DNA of 64,000 nucleotides from assembly GCA_002439755.1 (NCBI GenBank), contig DJPH01000047.1, positions 11,316 through 75,315 of the forward strand, given 5' to 3'. The notes beneath the pieces are model-generated. The model searched no databases. It saw only the letters and a list, made by a program, of their open reading frames with translations, and was not told where the DNA came from. Positions 8,052-16,811 of the stretch are shown here, in pieces. A program made the position numbers and the translations under genes. The first letter of the stretch is position 1, and the number at the start of each line of letters is the position of its first letter. The stretch is from Prevotellaceae bacterium UBA6417 (GTDB taxonomy: Bacteria; Bacteroidota; Bacteroidia; Bacteroidales; Bacteroidaceae).

Positions 8052-9548
8052 ATGAGTGATAGACTTTTCATTTTTGACACAACTCTCCGCGACGGCGAAC
8101 AAGTGCCGGGATGTCAGTTGAATACGGTGGAGAAAATCGAAGTGGCCCGCCAGTTGGAGCAATTGGGCGTAGACATTATCGAAGCCGGTTTTCCCATATC
8201 GAGTCCCGGTGATTTCAATTCGGTCATTGAAATATCGAAAGCTGTGACCTGGCCCACCATTTGCGCCTTGACCCGTGCCAAGGAAAAAGACATAGATTGT
8301 GCGTTCGAAGCCTTGAAATATGCCAAGCGCAAGAGGATTCATACCGGAATCGGTACCAGCGACTATCATATCAAGTATAAGTTTAATTCGAATCGCGAAG
8401 ATATTTTGGAGCAAGCCATTGCTGCTACGAAATATGCCAAGAAATATGTTGAAGACGTTGAGTTTTATGCCGAAGATGCCGGCCGCACCGACAATGAATA
8501 CCTTGCGCGAGTGGTAGAAGCCGTCATCAAGGCCGGAGCCACGGTGGTCAACATCCCCGACACCACAGGTTATTGTCTGCCAACGGAGTATGGGGCAAAA
8601 ATCAAATACCTTATGGAGCATGTGGACGGCATAGACAAGGCTATAATATCCACCCATTGTCACAACGACCTTGGCATGGCAACGGCCAACACATTGAGCG
8701 GAGTGCTCAACGGAGCGCGTCAGGCCGAAGTGACCATCAATGGTATCGGCGAGCGGGCCGGCAATACAAGCGAAGAAGAGATTGCCATGATACTCAAGTG
8801 TCACAAGCTGGGCATCGAGACCAATATCAATACACGCAAGATTTTTGGCATCAGCCGCCTTGTAAGCTCGCTGATGAACATGCCCGTGCAGCCCAATAAA
8901 GCTATTGTGGGACGCAATGCCTTTGCTCATTCGAGCGGCATCCATCAAGACGGCGTCTTAAAGAATGTGGAGACCTATGAGATAATGAATCCCAAAGACG
9001 TGGGCATAGACGACAATTCGATTATACTGACAGCGCGCAGCGGCCGTGCGGCCCTGAAATATCGCTTGGGAGTCTTGGGCGTGGAAATCAAGGAAGAGAA
9101 GCAACTCGACGAAATCTATAAGAAATTTCTCAGTGTTGCCGACAAGAAGAAAGAAGTCACCGACGACGACATACTGGTGCTTGCAGGAGCCAACCGCAGC
9201 GATGCCCATAAGATAAAGCTCGACTATCTGCAAGTGACAAGCGGTGTGGGACTCCGCCCCGTTGCAAGTTTGGGTCTCGACATAGCCGGTGAAAAGTTTG
9301 AAGCCTGTGCAAGCGGCAACGGCCCGGTAGATGCCGCAGTACGCGCGTTGAAGAACATTATCAAGCGCGAAATGGTGTTAAAGGAATTTACCATTCAGGC
9401 CATCAACAAAGGAAGCGACGATGTCGGCAAAGTGCACATGCAAGTGGAATACAAAGGACATTCCTATTACGGTTTCGGAGCCAACACCGACATCGTGGCT
9501 GCCAGTGTAGAGGCCTACATTGATTGCATCAACAATTTTAAAGACTGA
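8052..9548 (+). CDS. leuA: 2-isopropylmalate synthase
   Basis: Condenses acetyl-CoA with 2-ketoisovalerate, the first committed step of leucine synthesis. The TIM-barrel catalytic domain opens with FIFDTTLRDGEQVPG (R13, D14, E16). It contains the metal-binding STHCHNDLGMA motif and NGIGERAGNTSEEE. A linker follows, then the C-terminal leucine-binding allosteric domain (about residues 370-498, including ANRSDAHKIKLDYLQV and GFGANTDIVAASVEAYIDCIN). At 498 residues it is normal. It is the first gene of the operon, directly downstream of the attenuator. A second, diverged homologue lies four genes in. Confidence 0.95.
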   Translation: MSDRLFIFDTTLRDGEQVPGCQLNTVEKIEVARQLEQLGVDIIEAGFPISSPGDFNSVIEISKAVTWPTICALTRAKEKDIDCAFEALKYAKRKRIHTGIGTSDYHIKYKFNSNREDILEQAIAATKYAKKYVEDVEFYAEDAGRTDNEYLARVVEAVIKAGATVVNIPDTTGYCLPTEYGAKIKYLMEHVDGIDKAIISTHCHNDLGMATANTLSGVLNGARQAEVTINGIGERAGNTSEEEIAMILKCHKLGIETNINTRKIFGISRLVSSLMNMPVQPNKAIVGRNAFAHSSGIHQDGVLKNVETYEIMNPKDVGIDDNSIILTARSGRAALKYRLGVLGVEIKEEKQLDEIYKKFLSVADKKKEVTDDDILVLAGANRSDAHKIKLDYLQVTSGVGLRPVASLGLDIAGEKFEACASGNGPVDAAVRALKNIIKREMVLKEFTIQAINKGSDDVGKVHMQVEYKGHSYYGFGANTDIVAASVEAYIDCINNFKD

Positions 9549-9566
9549 AAAAACGATAGAAAGACA

Positions 9567-10943
9567 ATGAATACCCTATTCGACAAAATTTGGGACCGAC
9601 ACGTGGTGCAGACCATCAAGGACGGTCCGCAGCAACTCTTTATAGACAGGCTCTACTGCCATGAAGTGACCAGCCCGCAGGCATTTGCCGGCATGCGGGC
9701 CCGGGGACTGAAATGTTTTCGCCCGGAGCGCATCTACTGCATGCCCGACCATAACACACCCACCCACGATCAGGACAAGCCCATCGAAGACCTCGTGTCA
9801 CGCAAGCAAGTCGACACACTCGAGAAGAACGCCAAAGAGTTCGGCCTGCATTATTATGGTATGATGAACCCCAACAACGGCATCATACATGTTGTGGGGC
9901 CCGAGCGCGGCCTGACACTGCCGGGCATGACCATCGTCTGCGGCGACTCGCACACATCGACCCACGGGGCAATGGGAGCTGTGGCATTCGGCATCGGGAC
10001 AAGCGAAGTCGAAATGGTTCTCGCTTCGCAGTGCATCCTGCAACAGAAGCCCAAGTCGATGCGCATTACCGTCAACGGCCGTCTTGGACGCGGCGTGACA
10101 GCAAAAGATGTGGCATTATACCTCATGTCGAAAATATCGACCAGTGGAGCCACAGGCTATTTCATTGAATATGCCGGCGAAGTGGTGCGCAATCTCAGCA
10201 TGGAAGGACGTCTCACTCTTTGCAACCTGTCAATTGAAATGGGAGCCCGAGGCGGCATGATAGCTCCCGACGAAACAACATTCGCTTACCTCAAAGGACG
10301 GCCTGAAGCACCCAAAGGCAACGAATGGGACAAGGCCGTGGCCTATTGGAGAACCCTCAAAAGCGATGACGATGCCGTCTTCGACAAAGAGCTTGCTTTT
10401 GACGGAAATGACATACAGCCCATGATAACCTACGGAACAAATCCCGGAATGGGCATAGCCATCACCGGCACCATACCCGAGCCCGAAACAGAAACCGACA
10501 GAAAGGCTCTTGAATACATGGGCTTTCAGGCCGGACAATCCATGATAGGAAAAAAAGTAGACTACGTATTTCTCGGAGCCTGCACCAACGGGCGCATCGA
10601 AGACTTTCGGGCGTTTGCTTCCATAGTGAAAGGCCGCAAAAAAGCTCCCGGACTCATAGCATGGCTCGTGCCGGGAAGCTGGGCCGTAGACAAACAAATA
10701 CGTGAAGAGAAGCTCGACAAAGTACTCGAAGAAGCAGGCTTCGAAATACGTCAGCCGGGATGTTCGGCCTGTCTGGCCATGAACGACGACAAAATACCGG
10801 CCGGAAAATACAGCGTATCAACATCCAACCGCAACTTTGAGGGGCGGCAGGGACCCGGGGCACGCACCATGCTGGCAAGTCCGCTCACCGCGGCGGCGGC
10901 AGCAGTAACAGGAAAAGTAACCGACCCGAGAGACTTTTTATAA
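9567..10943 (+). CDS. leuC: 3-isopropylmalate dehydratase large subunit
   Basis: The aconitase-family large subunit that, with LeuD, isomerises 2-isopropylmalate to 3-isopropylmalate. The 4Fe-4S ligands are visible as C339 in GACTNGR and C399/C402 in QPGCSACLAMN. Other landmarks are VCGDSHTSTHGAMGA and TSNRNFEGRQGPGARTML. At 458 residues it is of typical bacterial length. It lies 18 bp after leuA and 20 bp before leuD. Confidence 0.97.
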   Translation: MNTLFDKIWDRHVVQTIKDGPQQLFIDRLYCHEVTSPQAFAGMRARGLKCFRPERIYCMPDHNTPTHDQDKPIEDLVSRKQVDTLEKNAKEFGLHYYGMMNPNNGIIHVVGPERGLTLPGMTIVCGDSHTSTHGAMGAVAFGIGTSEVEMVLASQCILQQKPKSMRITVNGRLGRGVTAKDVALYLMSKISTSGATGYFIEYAGEVVRNLSMEGRLTLCNLSIEMGARGGMIAPDETTFAYLKGRPEAPKGNEWDKAVAYWRTLKSDDDAVFDKELAFDGNDIQPMITYGTNPGMGIAITGTIPEPETETDRKALEYMGFQAGQSMIGKKVDYVFLGACTNGRIEDFRAFASIVKGRKKAPGLIAWLVPGSWAVDKQIREEKLDKVLEEAGFEIRQPGCSACLAMNDDKIPAGKYSVSTSNRNFEGRQGPGARTMLASPLTAAAAAVTGKVTDPRDFL

Positions 10944-10963
10944 TCACCATAACAGCAAAAACG

Positions 10964-11563
10964 ATGAAAGAGAAATTCGGCATCATCAAGAGCACATGCG
11001 TGCCACTTCCACTTGAAAACATCGACACAGATCAAATCATACCTGCCCGTTTTCTTAAAGCAACCACCAAAGAAGGATTCGGTGACAACCTGTTCAGAGA
11101 CTGGCGTTACAATCCCGATGGGACAAAAAAAGAAGACTTCGTATTGAACAACCCTAAGTACAAAGGCCAAATCCTTGTGGCAGGGAAAAACTTCGGCTGC
11201 GGTTCAAGCCGTGAACATGCAGCATGGGCCATCGCCGGCTACGGGTTCAGAGTAGTCATCAGCAGCTTCTTTGCCGACATACACAAGAACAATGAACTGA
11301 ACAACTTTGTGCTGCCCGTGCAAGTAAGCGAAAAATTCCTCGCAAACCTCTTTGCATCGATCGAAAAGGATGCAGGTGTCGAAGTAATCGTGGACTTGCC
11401 CCAACAGACTGTAACAAACACGGCCACAGGCGAGCAGGAACACTTTGAAATCAACGGCTATAAGAAATATTGTCTTGAAAACGCGCTCGATGACATAGAC
11501 TACCTCCTGAAAAACAAAGACAAGATAGAAGCCTACGAGCGCAAAAGCGTCGGAAAGGAATGA
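10964..11563 (+). CDS. leuD: 3-isopropylmalate dehydratase small subunit
   Basis: The swivel-domain partner of LeuC. Family motifs: NIDTDQIIPARFLK near the N-terminus, and GKNFGCGSSREHAAWAIAGYGFRVVIS in the middle. At 199 residues it is normal. Its last codon overlaps the next start (ATGA at 11560-11563), implying translational coupling with the downstream synthase homologue. Confidence 0.96.
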   Translation: MKEKFGIIKSTCVPLPLENIDTDQIIPARFLKATTKEGFGDNLFRDWRYNPDGTKKEDFVLNNPKYKGQILVAGKNFGCGSSREHAAWAIAGYGFRVVISSFFADIHKNNELNNFVLPVQVSEKFLANLFASIEKDAGVEVIVDLPQQTVTNTATGEQEHFEINGYKKYCLENALDDIDYLLKNKDKIEAYERKSVGKE

Positions 11564-13113
11564 AACAAAACATACAGCCTTACATAGAAATAATGGACAC
11601 AACGCTGCGCGACGGCGAACAGACCGATAGCGTATCGTTTGTGCCGCGTGAGAAACTGAACATCGCCCGTCTGCTTTTGCAAGACCTCAACGTAGATCGC
11701 ATAGAGGTAGGCTCAGCACGAGTTTCGGAAGGCGAGCGCGAAGCAACACGTCTGATTTGCCATTGGGCCGAAGACAACGCGATGCTCAACCGGGTGGAAG
11801 TATTGGGATTCGTGGACGGCCATCTTTCGTTGGATTGGCTGAACGATTGCGGCTGTAAAAATATAAACCTGCTTTGCAAGGGTTCGTTGAGACATTGCCT
11901 CTATCAATTGAAAAAGCAGCCGCAGGAGCACATTGACGATATCCGTCGTTCCATAGACTATGCCGACCGTTTGGGAATAGGCGTGAACGTCTATCTTGAA
12001 GATTGGAGCAGCGGCATGAAGGATTCCCCTGATTTCGTTTACGCCATGGTCGATGCTTTAAGCAAGGAGAATATCCGCAGATTCATGCTTCCTGACACTT
12101 TAGGCATTCTGAATCCGCTCAATGTCATTGAGTATATGCGCAAGATGGTGAAGCGTTATCGCGGCCTACATTTCGATTTTCATGCTCACAATGATTATGA
12201 TTTGGCTATCTCTAACGTTCTTGCGGCAGTGCTGAGCGGTTGCAAGGGCATCCATTCGACAATCAACGGACTGGGCGAGCGTGCCGGCAATGCCCCATTG
12301 GCAAGTGTGCAAGCCATATTGCACGATCAGTTTAATGCGCGTACAAGTATAAAAGAGAGCAATCTATACAAAGTAAGCCGCATGGTCGAGACATATTCCG
12401 GCATTATCATTCCGCCCAACAAGCCTATTGTTGGCGAGAGTGTGTTTACGCAAGTAGCCGGTGTACATGCCGACGGTGACAACAAGCACGGCCTTTATTG
12501 CAGCGATTTGCTCCCTGAACGTTTCGGTCGTCGCCGCGAATATGCTTTGGGCAAGAATAGCGGTAAGGCCAATATCCAGCGCAATCTTGAGGAACTCGGG
12601 CTGGAGCTTACACCTGAGCAGACCAAGCAGGTAACTGCCCGTATCACGGAGCTGGGCGACCGTAAGGAAATTGTCACTCCTGATGATTTGCCTTACATTG
12701 TGAGTGATGTGATAAAGCATTCTGTGGGCGAATCGAAGGTGAAGCTTATCAGTTATCTTGTGACTACGGCTCACGGGCTCCATTCGCATGCTTCGCTTCG
12801 TATAGAGATCGATGGACGCGAATATGAGGCCGGCGCCATGGGCGACGGTCAGTTTGATGCTTTCGTGCGAGGGCTTCGTGAAATCTATGTGGAGCGTCTT
12901 CATCGCAAGTTCCCTGTCTTGATCAATTACTTTGTGACGATACCTCCGGGCGGACGTACCGATGCTTTGGTGCAGACCGTCATTTCATGGGACTTTGAAG
13001 GCAAGACAATCCGCACGCGCGGTCTCGATGCCGACCAGACGGGTGCGGCAATCAAGGCCACCATTAAGATGCTTAACGTGCTTGAAAGCATGGAAAAGGC
13101 TGACAATGAATAG
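11560..13113 (+). CDS. Second LeuA-like synthase ((R)-citramalate or 2-isopropylmalate synthase family)
   Basis: A 517-residue member of the DRE-TIM metallolyase family. It starts PYIEIMDTTLRDGEQTDSVSF and has DFHAHNDYDLA, NGLGERAGNAPL and a C-terminal LeuA-type regulatory domain (about 390-510, AHGLHSHASLRIEIDGREYEAG and DADQTGAAIKA). It is clearly diverged from LeuA at 8052. (R)-citramalate synthase, which makes 2-ketobutyrate for isoleucine from pyruvate and acetyl-CoA, is one attractive role, since LeuBCD also act in that route. A second isopropylmalate synthase is the alternative. It overlaps leuD by 4 bp. Substrate specificity cannot be read from the sequence. Confidence 0.8.
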   Translation: MKQNIQPYIEIMDTTLRDGEQTDSVSFVPREKLNIARLLLQDLNVDRIEVGSARVSEGEREATRLICHWAEDNAMLNRVEVLGFVDGHLSLDWLNDCGCKNINLLCKGSLRHCLYQLKKQPQEHIDDIRRSIDYADRLGIGVNVYLEDWSSGMKDSPDFVYAMVDALSKENIRRFMLPDTLGILNPLNVIEYMRKMVKRYRGLHFDFHAHNDYDLAISNVLAAVLSGCKGIHSTINGLGERAGNAPLASVQAILHDQFNARTSIKESNLYKVSRMVETYSGIIIPPNKPIVGESVFTQVAGVHADGDNKHGLYCSDLLPERFGRRREYALGKNSGKANIQRNLEELGLELTPEQTKQVTARITELGDRKEIVTPDDLPYIVSDVIKHSVGESKVKLISYLVTTAHGLHSHASLRIEIDGREYEAGAMGDGQFDAFVRGLREIYVERLHRKFPVLINYFVTIPPGGRTDALVQTVISWDFEGKTIRTRGLDADQTGAAIKATIKMLNVLESMEKADNE

Positions 13114-13161
13114 TTGCGTTGTTGTGAGGCATATAGTTTAATGAATTATTTTTATTAGAAT

Positions 13162-14223
13162 ATGAATTTGAAAATAGCAGTATTGGCCGGTGATGGAATC
13201 GGTCCCGAGATTTCCGTACAGGGTGTGAATGTAATTAAAGCCGTTGCCAACAAGTTTGGCCACGAAGTGTCTTTCAAGTCGGCTTTGTGCGGTGCGAGTG
13301 CCATTGACGCCGTTGGCGATCCTTTTCCCGAAGAGACGTTTGAGGTTTGTAAGGAGGCCGATGCCGTGTTCTTCTCTGCCGTTGGCGATCCTAAGTTTGA
13401 CAATAATCCTACTGCCAAGGTCCGTCCCGAGCAGGGGCTTTTGGCCATGCGCAAGAAGCTCGGGCTTTTTGCCAATATTCGTCCGGTGCAGACGTTCAAG
13501 TGTCTTTTGCACAAGTCGCCATTGAAGGACGAGCTGATTGACGGTGCCGATTTCATTTGCATTCGTGAGCTGACGGGCGGCATGTATTTCGGTGAGAAAT
13601 TCGAGGGCGACGACAAGGCCTATGATACCAATTATTACACGCGTCCCGAGATAGAGCGAATCTTGAAAGTGGCTTTCGAGTATGCCCGCAAGCGCAAGAA
13701 GCACCTGACGGTGGTCGATAAGGCCAATGTCCTGGCCAGCTCTCGCCTGTGGCGCAGGGTGGCTCAGGAGATGGTGCCTCTCTATCCCGATGTGAACACC
13801 GATTTTATGTATGTCGACAATGCTTCGATGCGCATGATTGCAGAGCCTCGTTTTTTTGACGTGATGGTAACTGAAAACACCTTTGGCGATATTCTTACAG
13901 ACGAGGGGTCTTGCATCAGCGGTAGCATGGGTTTGTTGCCTTCGGCTTCTACGGGAACGGGCACTCCCGTCTTTGAACCCATCCATGGTTCCTGGCCTCA
14001 GGCCAAGGGGCTTAATATTGCCAATCCTTTGGCTCAGATATTGTCTGCCGCCATGCTTTTCGAATATTTTGACTGCAAGGCCGAAGGTGCATTGATTCGC
14101 GAGGCTGTCAATGCCAGTCTCGATACCAATGTGCGCACTCCCGAGATACAAGTCGAGGGCGGGGCTAAATATGGCACCAAGGAAGTAGGCGAATGGATTG
14201 TAGATTATATTGCCAAGAAGTAA
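13162..14223 (+). CDS. leuB: 3-isopropylmalate dehydrogenase
   Basis: NAD-dependent oxidative decarboxylation of 3-isopropylmalate to 2-ketoisocaproate. The isocitrate/isopropylmalate dehydrogenase fold is recognisable from VLAGDGIGPEI, the substrate-loop VVDKANVLASSRLWRRV, YVDNASMRMI, the metal-binding NTFGDILTDEGSCISGSMGLLPSAS, and EPIHGSWPQAKG for NAD. At 353 residues it is normal. It is last in the leu operon, 48 bp after the synthase homologue. It ends at a strong bidirectional terminator. Confidence 0.96.
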   Translation: MNLKIAVLAGDGIGPEISVQGVNVIKAVANKFGHEVSFKSALCGASAIDAVGDPFPEETFEVCKEADAVFFSAVGDPKFDNNPTAKVRPEQGLLAMRKKLGLFANIRPVQTFKCLLHKSPLKDELIDGADFICIRELTGGMYFGEKFEGDDKAYDTNYYTRPEIERILKVAFEYARKRKKHLTVVDKANVLASSRLWRRVAQEMVPLYPDVNTDFMYVDNASMRMIAEPRFFDVMVTENTFGDILTDEGSCISGSMGLLPSASTGTGTPVFEPIHGSWPQAKGLNIANPLAQILSAAMLFEYFDCKAEGALIREAVNASLDTNVRTPEIQVEGGAKYGTKEVGEWIVDYIAKK

Positions 14224-14254
14224 CGTATTCAGAGCTGTTACTTATCGGACAAAC

Positions 14255-14294
14255 TTAAACGGCCGCAGCGTGTGTTACGCATGCGGCCGTTTAA
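14255..14294. terminator. Bidirectional terminator between leuB and the DUF4832 gene
   Basis: A 13-bp perfect outer stem (TTAAACGGCCGCA with TGCGGCCGTTTAA) with an inner GCGT/ACGC helix. It lies between converging genes. Short A/T tracts flank both sides. Confidence 0.85.
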
Positions 14295-14298
14295 AATT

Positions 14299-14340
14299 TG
14301 CAGCGTTTGTGTTGAAATCTGCTGCGTTTGTGTCTGAATT
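14299..14340 (+). repeat. Two tandem 21-nt direct repeats
   Basis: TGCAGCGTTTGTGTTGAAATC is followed immediately by TGCTGCGTTTGTGTCTGAATT. They lie just after the leuB terminator and just before the stop of the minus-strand gene. They look like slipped-strand duplication; no function is evident. Confidence 0.6.
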
Positions 14341-14346
14341 TACAGC

Positions 14347-15786
14347 CTAATCGGTGACGGTTATATCGCCCATCAGATAGCGTTTCTTGCCGTCAGTCAG
14401 GTCGTAGGGCATTTCTATTGTCGGGGTGCCGTCGAGAGTTCCCACAGAAACATAGATTTTGTATTTTCCGGGGCGGCACGTGCGGAAGAACGTGCCGCAC
14501 GAGTCGTTGATGACGGGTGCCACTGTAAAGCGCGAGAAGAGTGGTACGGCTGGTGCTTTCCCGGGTTTGGCTACGGGGAGAATCTTTACGTTGAAATCGG
14601 TGGCTACCAAAACCGAAACGATGCCTCCGCGTTCGTTCTTGATGGTGAAGCAGGGGTAGCCGCCTTGATAGCATGGCGCAACGCCGGCATTTTTCCAGTT
14701 GGATGCTATTTGAAACGGCTCGCCTTTTTTCACTTTGTCGGGCCATTTGGCGTTGGCTACTTGTATGCGGTAGCCGAGGCGGCGGTTAATGCGGTCAATG
14801 ATTTGGCGGTTAGAGTCAAGTTCTTGCCTTGGCCAGCAGTGGATGGACATGTAGGAAGCGTGATAGTCTTCGACCGATTTAAGCAGTAATTCGCGGTCCC
14901 ATGCTCCGCGCTCCATCGAGCCGAGCATGTGTTCGTGCTCAAGCACTACGGGCAGGGCAGGCCAGAAGAGCCCTGCCATGCCGCTGTGGTACCAATGACG
15001 CGGTGCGGGTTGCACCAATATGCTGTCGTCCCGCAGCGTAACCCCTTTCGATAAAGCGTAGTCGATGATTGGCGAGTGAACGATGGGCGCATCGTGTCCA
15101 GCGAAGTCGTCCGAAATGACCAGCTGGGTGTGTTTGAAATATTTGCAATAGATGTCGATGATTTTCTTCTGTGTCTCGATGCCCCACGAGCGTCCGTGAA
15201 CCGGTGTGGAGAGCACCGTGTGGCCTTCGCCCCACATGCCGAAATGGCCGATATCGATAAAAGCGACATTCGGATTGTTGTCGTAGCGCCGGGCCATGAT
15301 TCTGATAAAATGCTCTACTTTGCTCAGAAATACCGAATCGGCATAATCGGGCTCCAGGTAGTTGCCTACCTTGTAATAACGGGCTCCTGCATCAAAGACC
15401 CACTGCGGTGTGGCACGGCTGAGCCAGTTTTCGGTGGCAGTGACGCGAAAGGCAACCTTTTTGCCCGCTTGAATCCAGCGTTGGGCAGGGGTATCGACGA
15501 GTTCCCAGTTAAAAACTCCTTCCTTAGGCTCGAGAAAACTCCATGGCAGGCGCAGATAAACCGTGCTGAGGCCGGGAAAGTCGTCTAATACGTCTTCGGC
15601 TTCGAGCTTCGACCCATAGTTCTGCAACAGATTGGAATAAAAGTGCATTGTCCAGCCCATGCCCGGATTGACAAGAGCTTTTCCGTTGTCTTTCGGGACA
15701 AACGAACCGGCGTTGGCGGCATGAAAGCCGAAAAGCATAACGCATGCCGCTGCAAGGCAGCGCAGTTTGAAATTATGAAGTACCAT
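14347..15786 (-). CDS. Secreted DUF4832-type glycoside-hydrolase-like protein
   Basis: About 479 residues with a signal peptide (cleavage near GFHAANA). It resembles the DUF4832/DUF4874 family of secreted TIM-barrel, glycosidase-like proteins. Landmarks are NPGMGWTMHFY near the mature N-terminus, VYLRLPWSFLEPKEGVFNWE, VAFIDIGHFGMWGEGH (a plausible catalytic-acid region), and a C-terminal beta-sandwich from about residue 350. I start it at the ATG at 15786, because the longer frame uses a TTG that adds seven residues ahead of the signal peptide. No substrate can be named. It stands alone between two terminators and diverges from the GDPD gene. Confidence 0.65.
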   Translation of the reverse strand: MVLHNFKLRCLAAACVMLFGFHAANAGSFVPKDNGKALVNPGMGWTMHFYSNLLQNYGSKLEAEDVLDDFPGLSTVYLRLPWSFLEPKEGVFNWELVDTPAQRWIQAGKKVAFRVTATENWLSRATPQWVFDAGARYYKVGNYLEPDYADSVFLSKVEHFIRIMARRYDNNPNVAFIDIGHFGMWGEGHTVLSTPVHGRSWGIETQKKIIDIYCKYFKHTQLVISDDFAGHDAPIVHSPIIDYALSKGVTLRDDSILVQPAPRHWYHSGMAGLFWPALPVVLEHEHMLGSMERGAWDRELLLKSVEDYHASYMSIHCWPRQELDSNRQIIDRINRRLGYRIQVANAKWPDKVKKGEPFQIASNWKNAGVAPCYQGGYPCFTIKNERGGIVSVLVATDFNVKILPVAKPGKAPAVPLFSRFTVAPVINDSCGTFFRTCRPGKYKIYVSVGTLDGTPTIEMPYDLTDGKKRYLMGDITVTD

Positions 15787-15914
15787 GTTGCGAAAATACG
15801 AAAACAAATCTGCACAAGCGTCATATTGTCACTTTAAACGATGGCTTGAGGCGTATTTTTCTGAAAAGGCGAAAAATATCGCGTGCCATCATGTCTGTAT
15901 ATGGGAATTATGGG

Positions 15915-15922
15915 TATTTTTG
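15915..15922 (+). promoter_or_regulatory. -7 element for the GDPD gene
   Basis: TATTTTTG matches TAnnTTTG, 28 bp before the ATG at 15951. It also shows that the longer open frame beginning at 15846 is not the coding start. Confidence 0.5.
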
Positions 15923-15950
15923 CAAACGGAAAAACAAAAACCAAAGAGAG

Positions 15951-16712
15951 ATGAAAATACGTAAGATTGTATTCGGGCTGTGCCTGCTTCTTTCAGCAAG
16001 TGCTATGGCCGATACGCAAGTAGTAGCCCACAGAGGCTATTGGAGAGCTCCGGGCTCGGCTCAAAACAGTATCAGTTCGTATGAGAACGCCGACCGTATA
16101 GGTTGCTATGGTTCTGAAATCGATTTGTGGATGACGATTGATGGTCATGTAGTAGTCAATCACGATGCCACTTTCAAGGGCGTGAACATACAGAACGCCA
16201 CTTTCGACGAAGTGCGCAAGATAAGGCTTGACAACGGTGAGCAGATACCTACCTTGGAAGAGTATCTCAAGGTAGCCAAGAAAGGCAAGTCGCGTCTTGT
16301 CATAGAAATCAAGACCCATAAAGATCTTTGGCAGCTCAACCAATGCGTTGACAAGACGCTTGCTGCCGTAAAGAAATTCAAGATGGAGAAAGATGTAGAC
16401 TATATCGCTTTCAGCTATGCAGCCGTGCTGCGCATCATTGAGAAAGCACCGAAAGGCACTCCCGTATACTATTTGAATGGCGACCTTCCTCCTCAGAAAC
16501 TCAAGCAGATAGGCTGTGCCGGTCCCGATTATCACGAAAACGTGTTCCTGAAGACCCATCCCGAATGGATCAAGGAATGTCACGATCTTGGTCTGAAGGT
16601 GAATGTGTGGACTGTTGACGATGAGAACAACCTGAAGCATTTTATCAATGAAGGTGTTGACTACATAACAACCAATGAGCCTGAGCTGCTTCAAAAATTG
16701 TTGAAGAAATAG
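15951..16712 (+). CDS. Glycerophosphodiester phosphodiesterase (secreted)
   Basis: Hydrolyses glycerophosphodiesters to sn-glycerol-3-phosphate and an alcohol, a phospholipid salvage role. A signal peptide of about 19 residues (ending SASAMA) precedes the GDPD barrel. The HRG motif is in VVAHRGYWRAPGSAQNSI, the metal ligands ExD in GSEIDLWMTIDGHVVVNHD, and ExK in LVIEIKTH. The C-terminal part has KVNVWTVDDENNLKHFINEGVDYITTNEPEL. The start at 15951 follows an AAAGAGAG ribosome-binding site and a promoter box. About 253 residues is usual. Confidence 0.9.
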   Translation: MKIRKIVFGLCLLLSASAMADTQVVAHRGYWRAPGSAQNSISSYENADRIGCYGSEIDLWMTIDGHVVVNHDATFKGVNIQNATFDEVRKIRLDNGEQIPTLEEYLKVAKKGKSRLVIEIKTHKDLWQLNQCVDKTLAAVKKFKMEKDVDYIAFSYAAVLRIIEKAPKGTPVYYLNGDLPPQKLKQIGCAGPDYHENVFLKTHPEWIKECHDLGLKVNVWTVDDENNLKHFINEGVDYITTNEPELLQKLLKK

Positions 16713-16736
16713 AGAACGCTTTTACGCAAGCATACA

Positions 16737-16783
16737 AAACCGGCGCGTCTGCCTTCATCATGTCAAGGCCAACGCGCCGGTTT
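16737..16783. terminator. Bidirectional terminator between the GDPD and kinase genes
   Basis: A 12-bp stem AAACCGGCGCGT/ACGCGCCGGTTT with a further GCCTT/AAGGC helix inside. It separates the converging GDPD and sugar kinase genes. Confidence 0.88.
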
Positions 16784-16811
16784 GTTCTAAATAACTATTA
16801 CAGCTATTTTT

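Noticed and set aside
13138..14151. Minus-strand open frame of 337 codons across leuB
   Set aside because: leuB is unmistakable on the plus strand, and the antisense frame has no family features.
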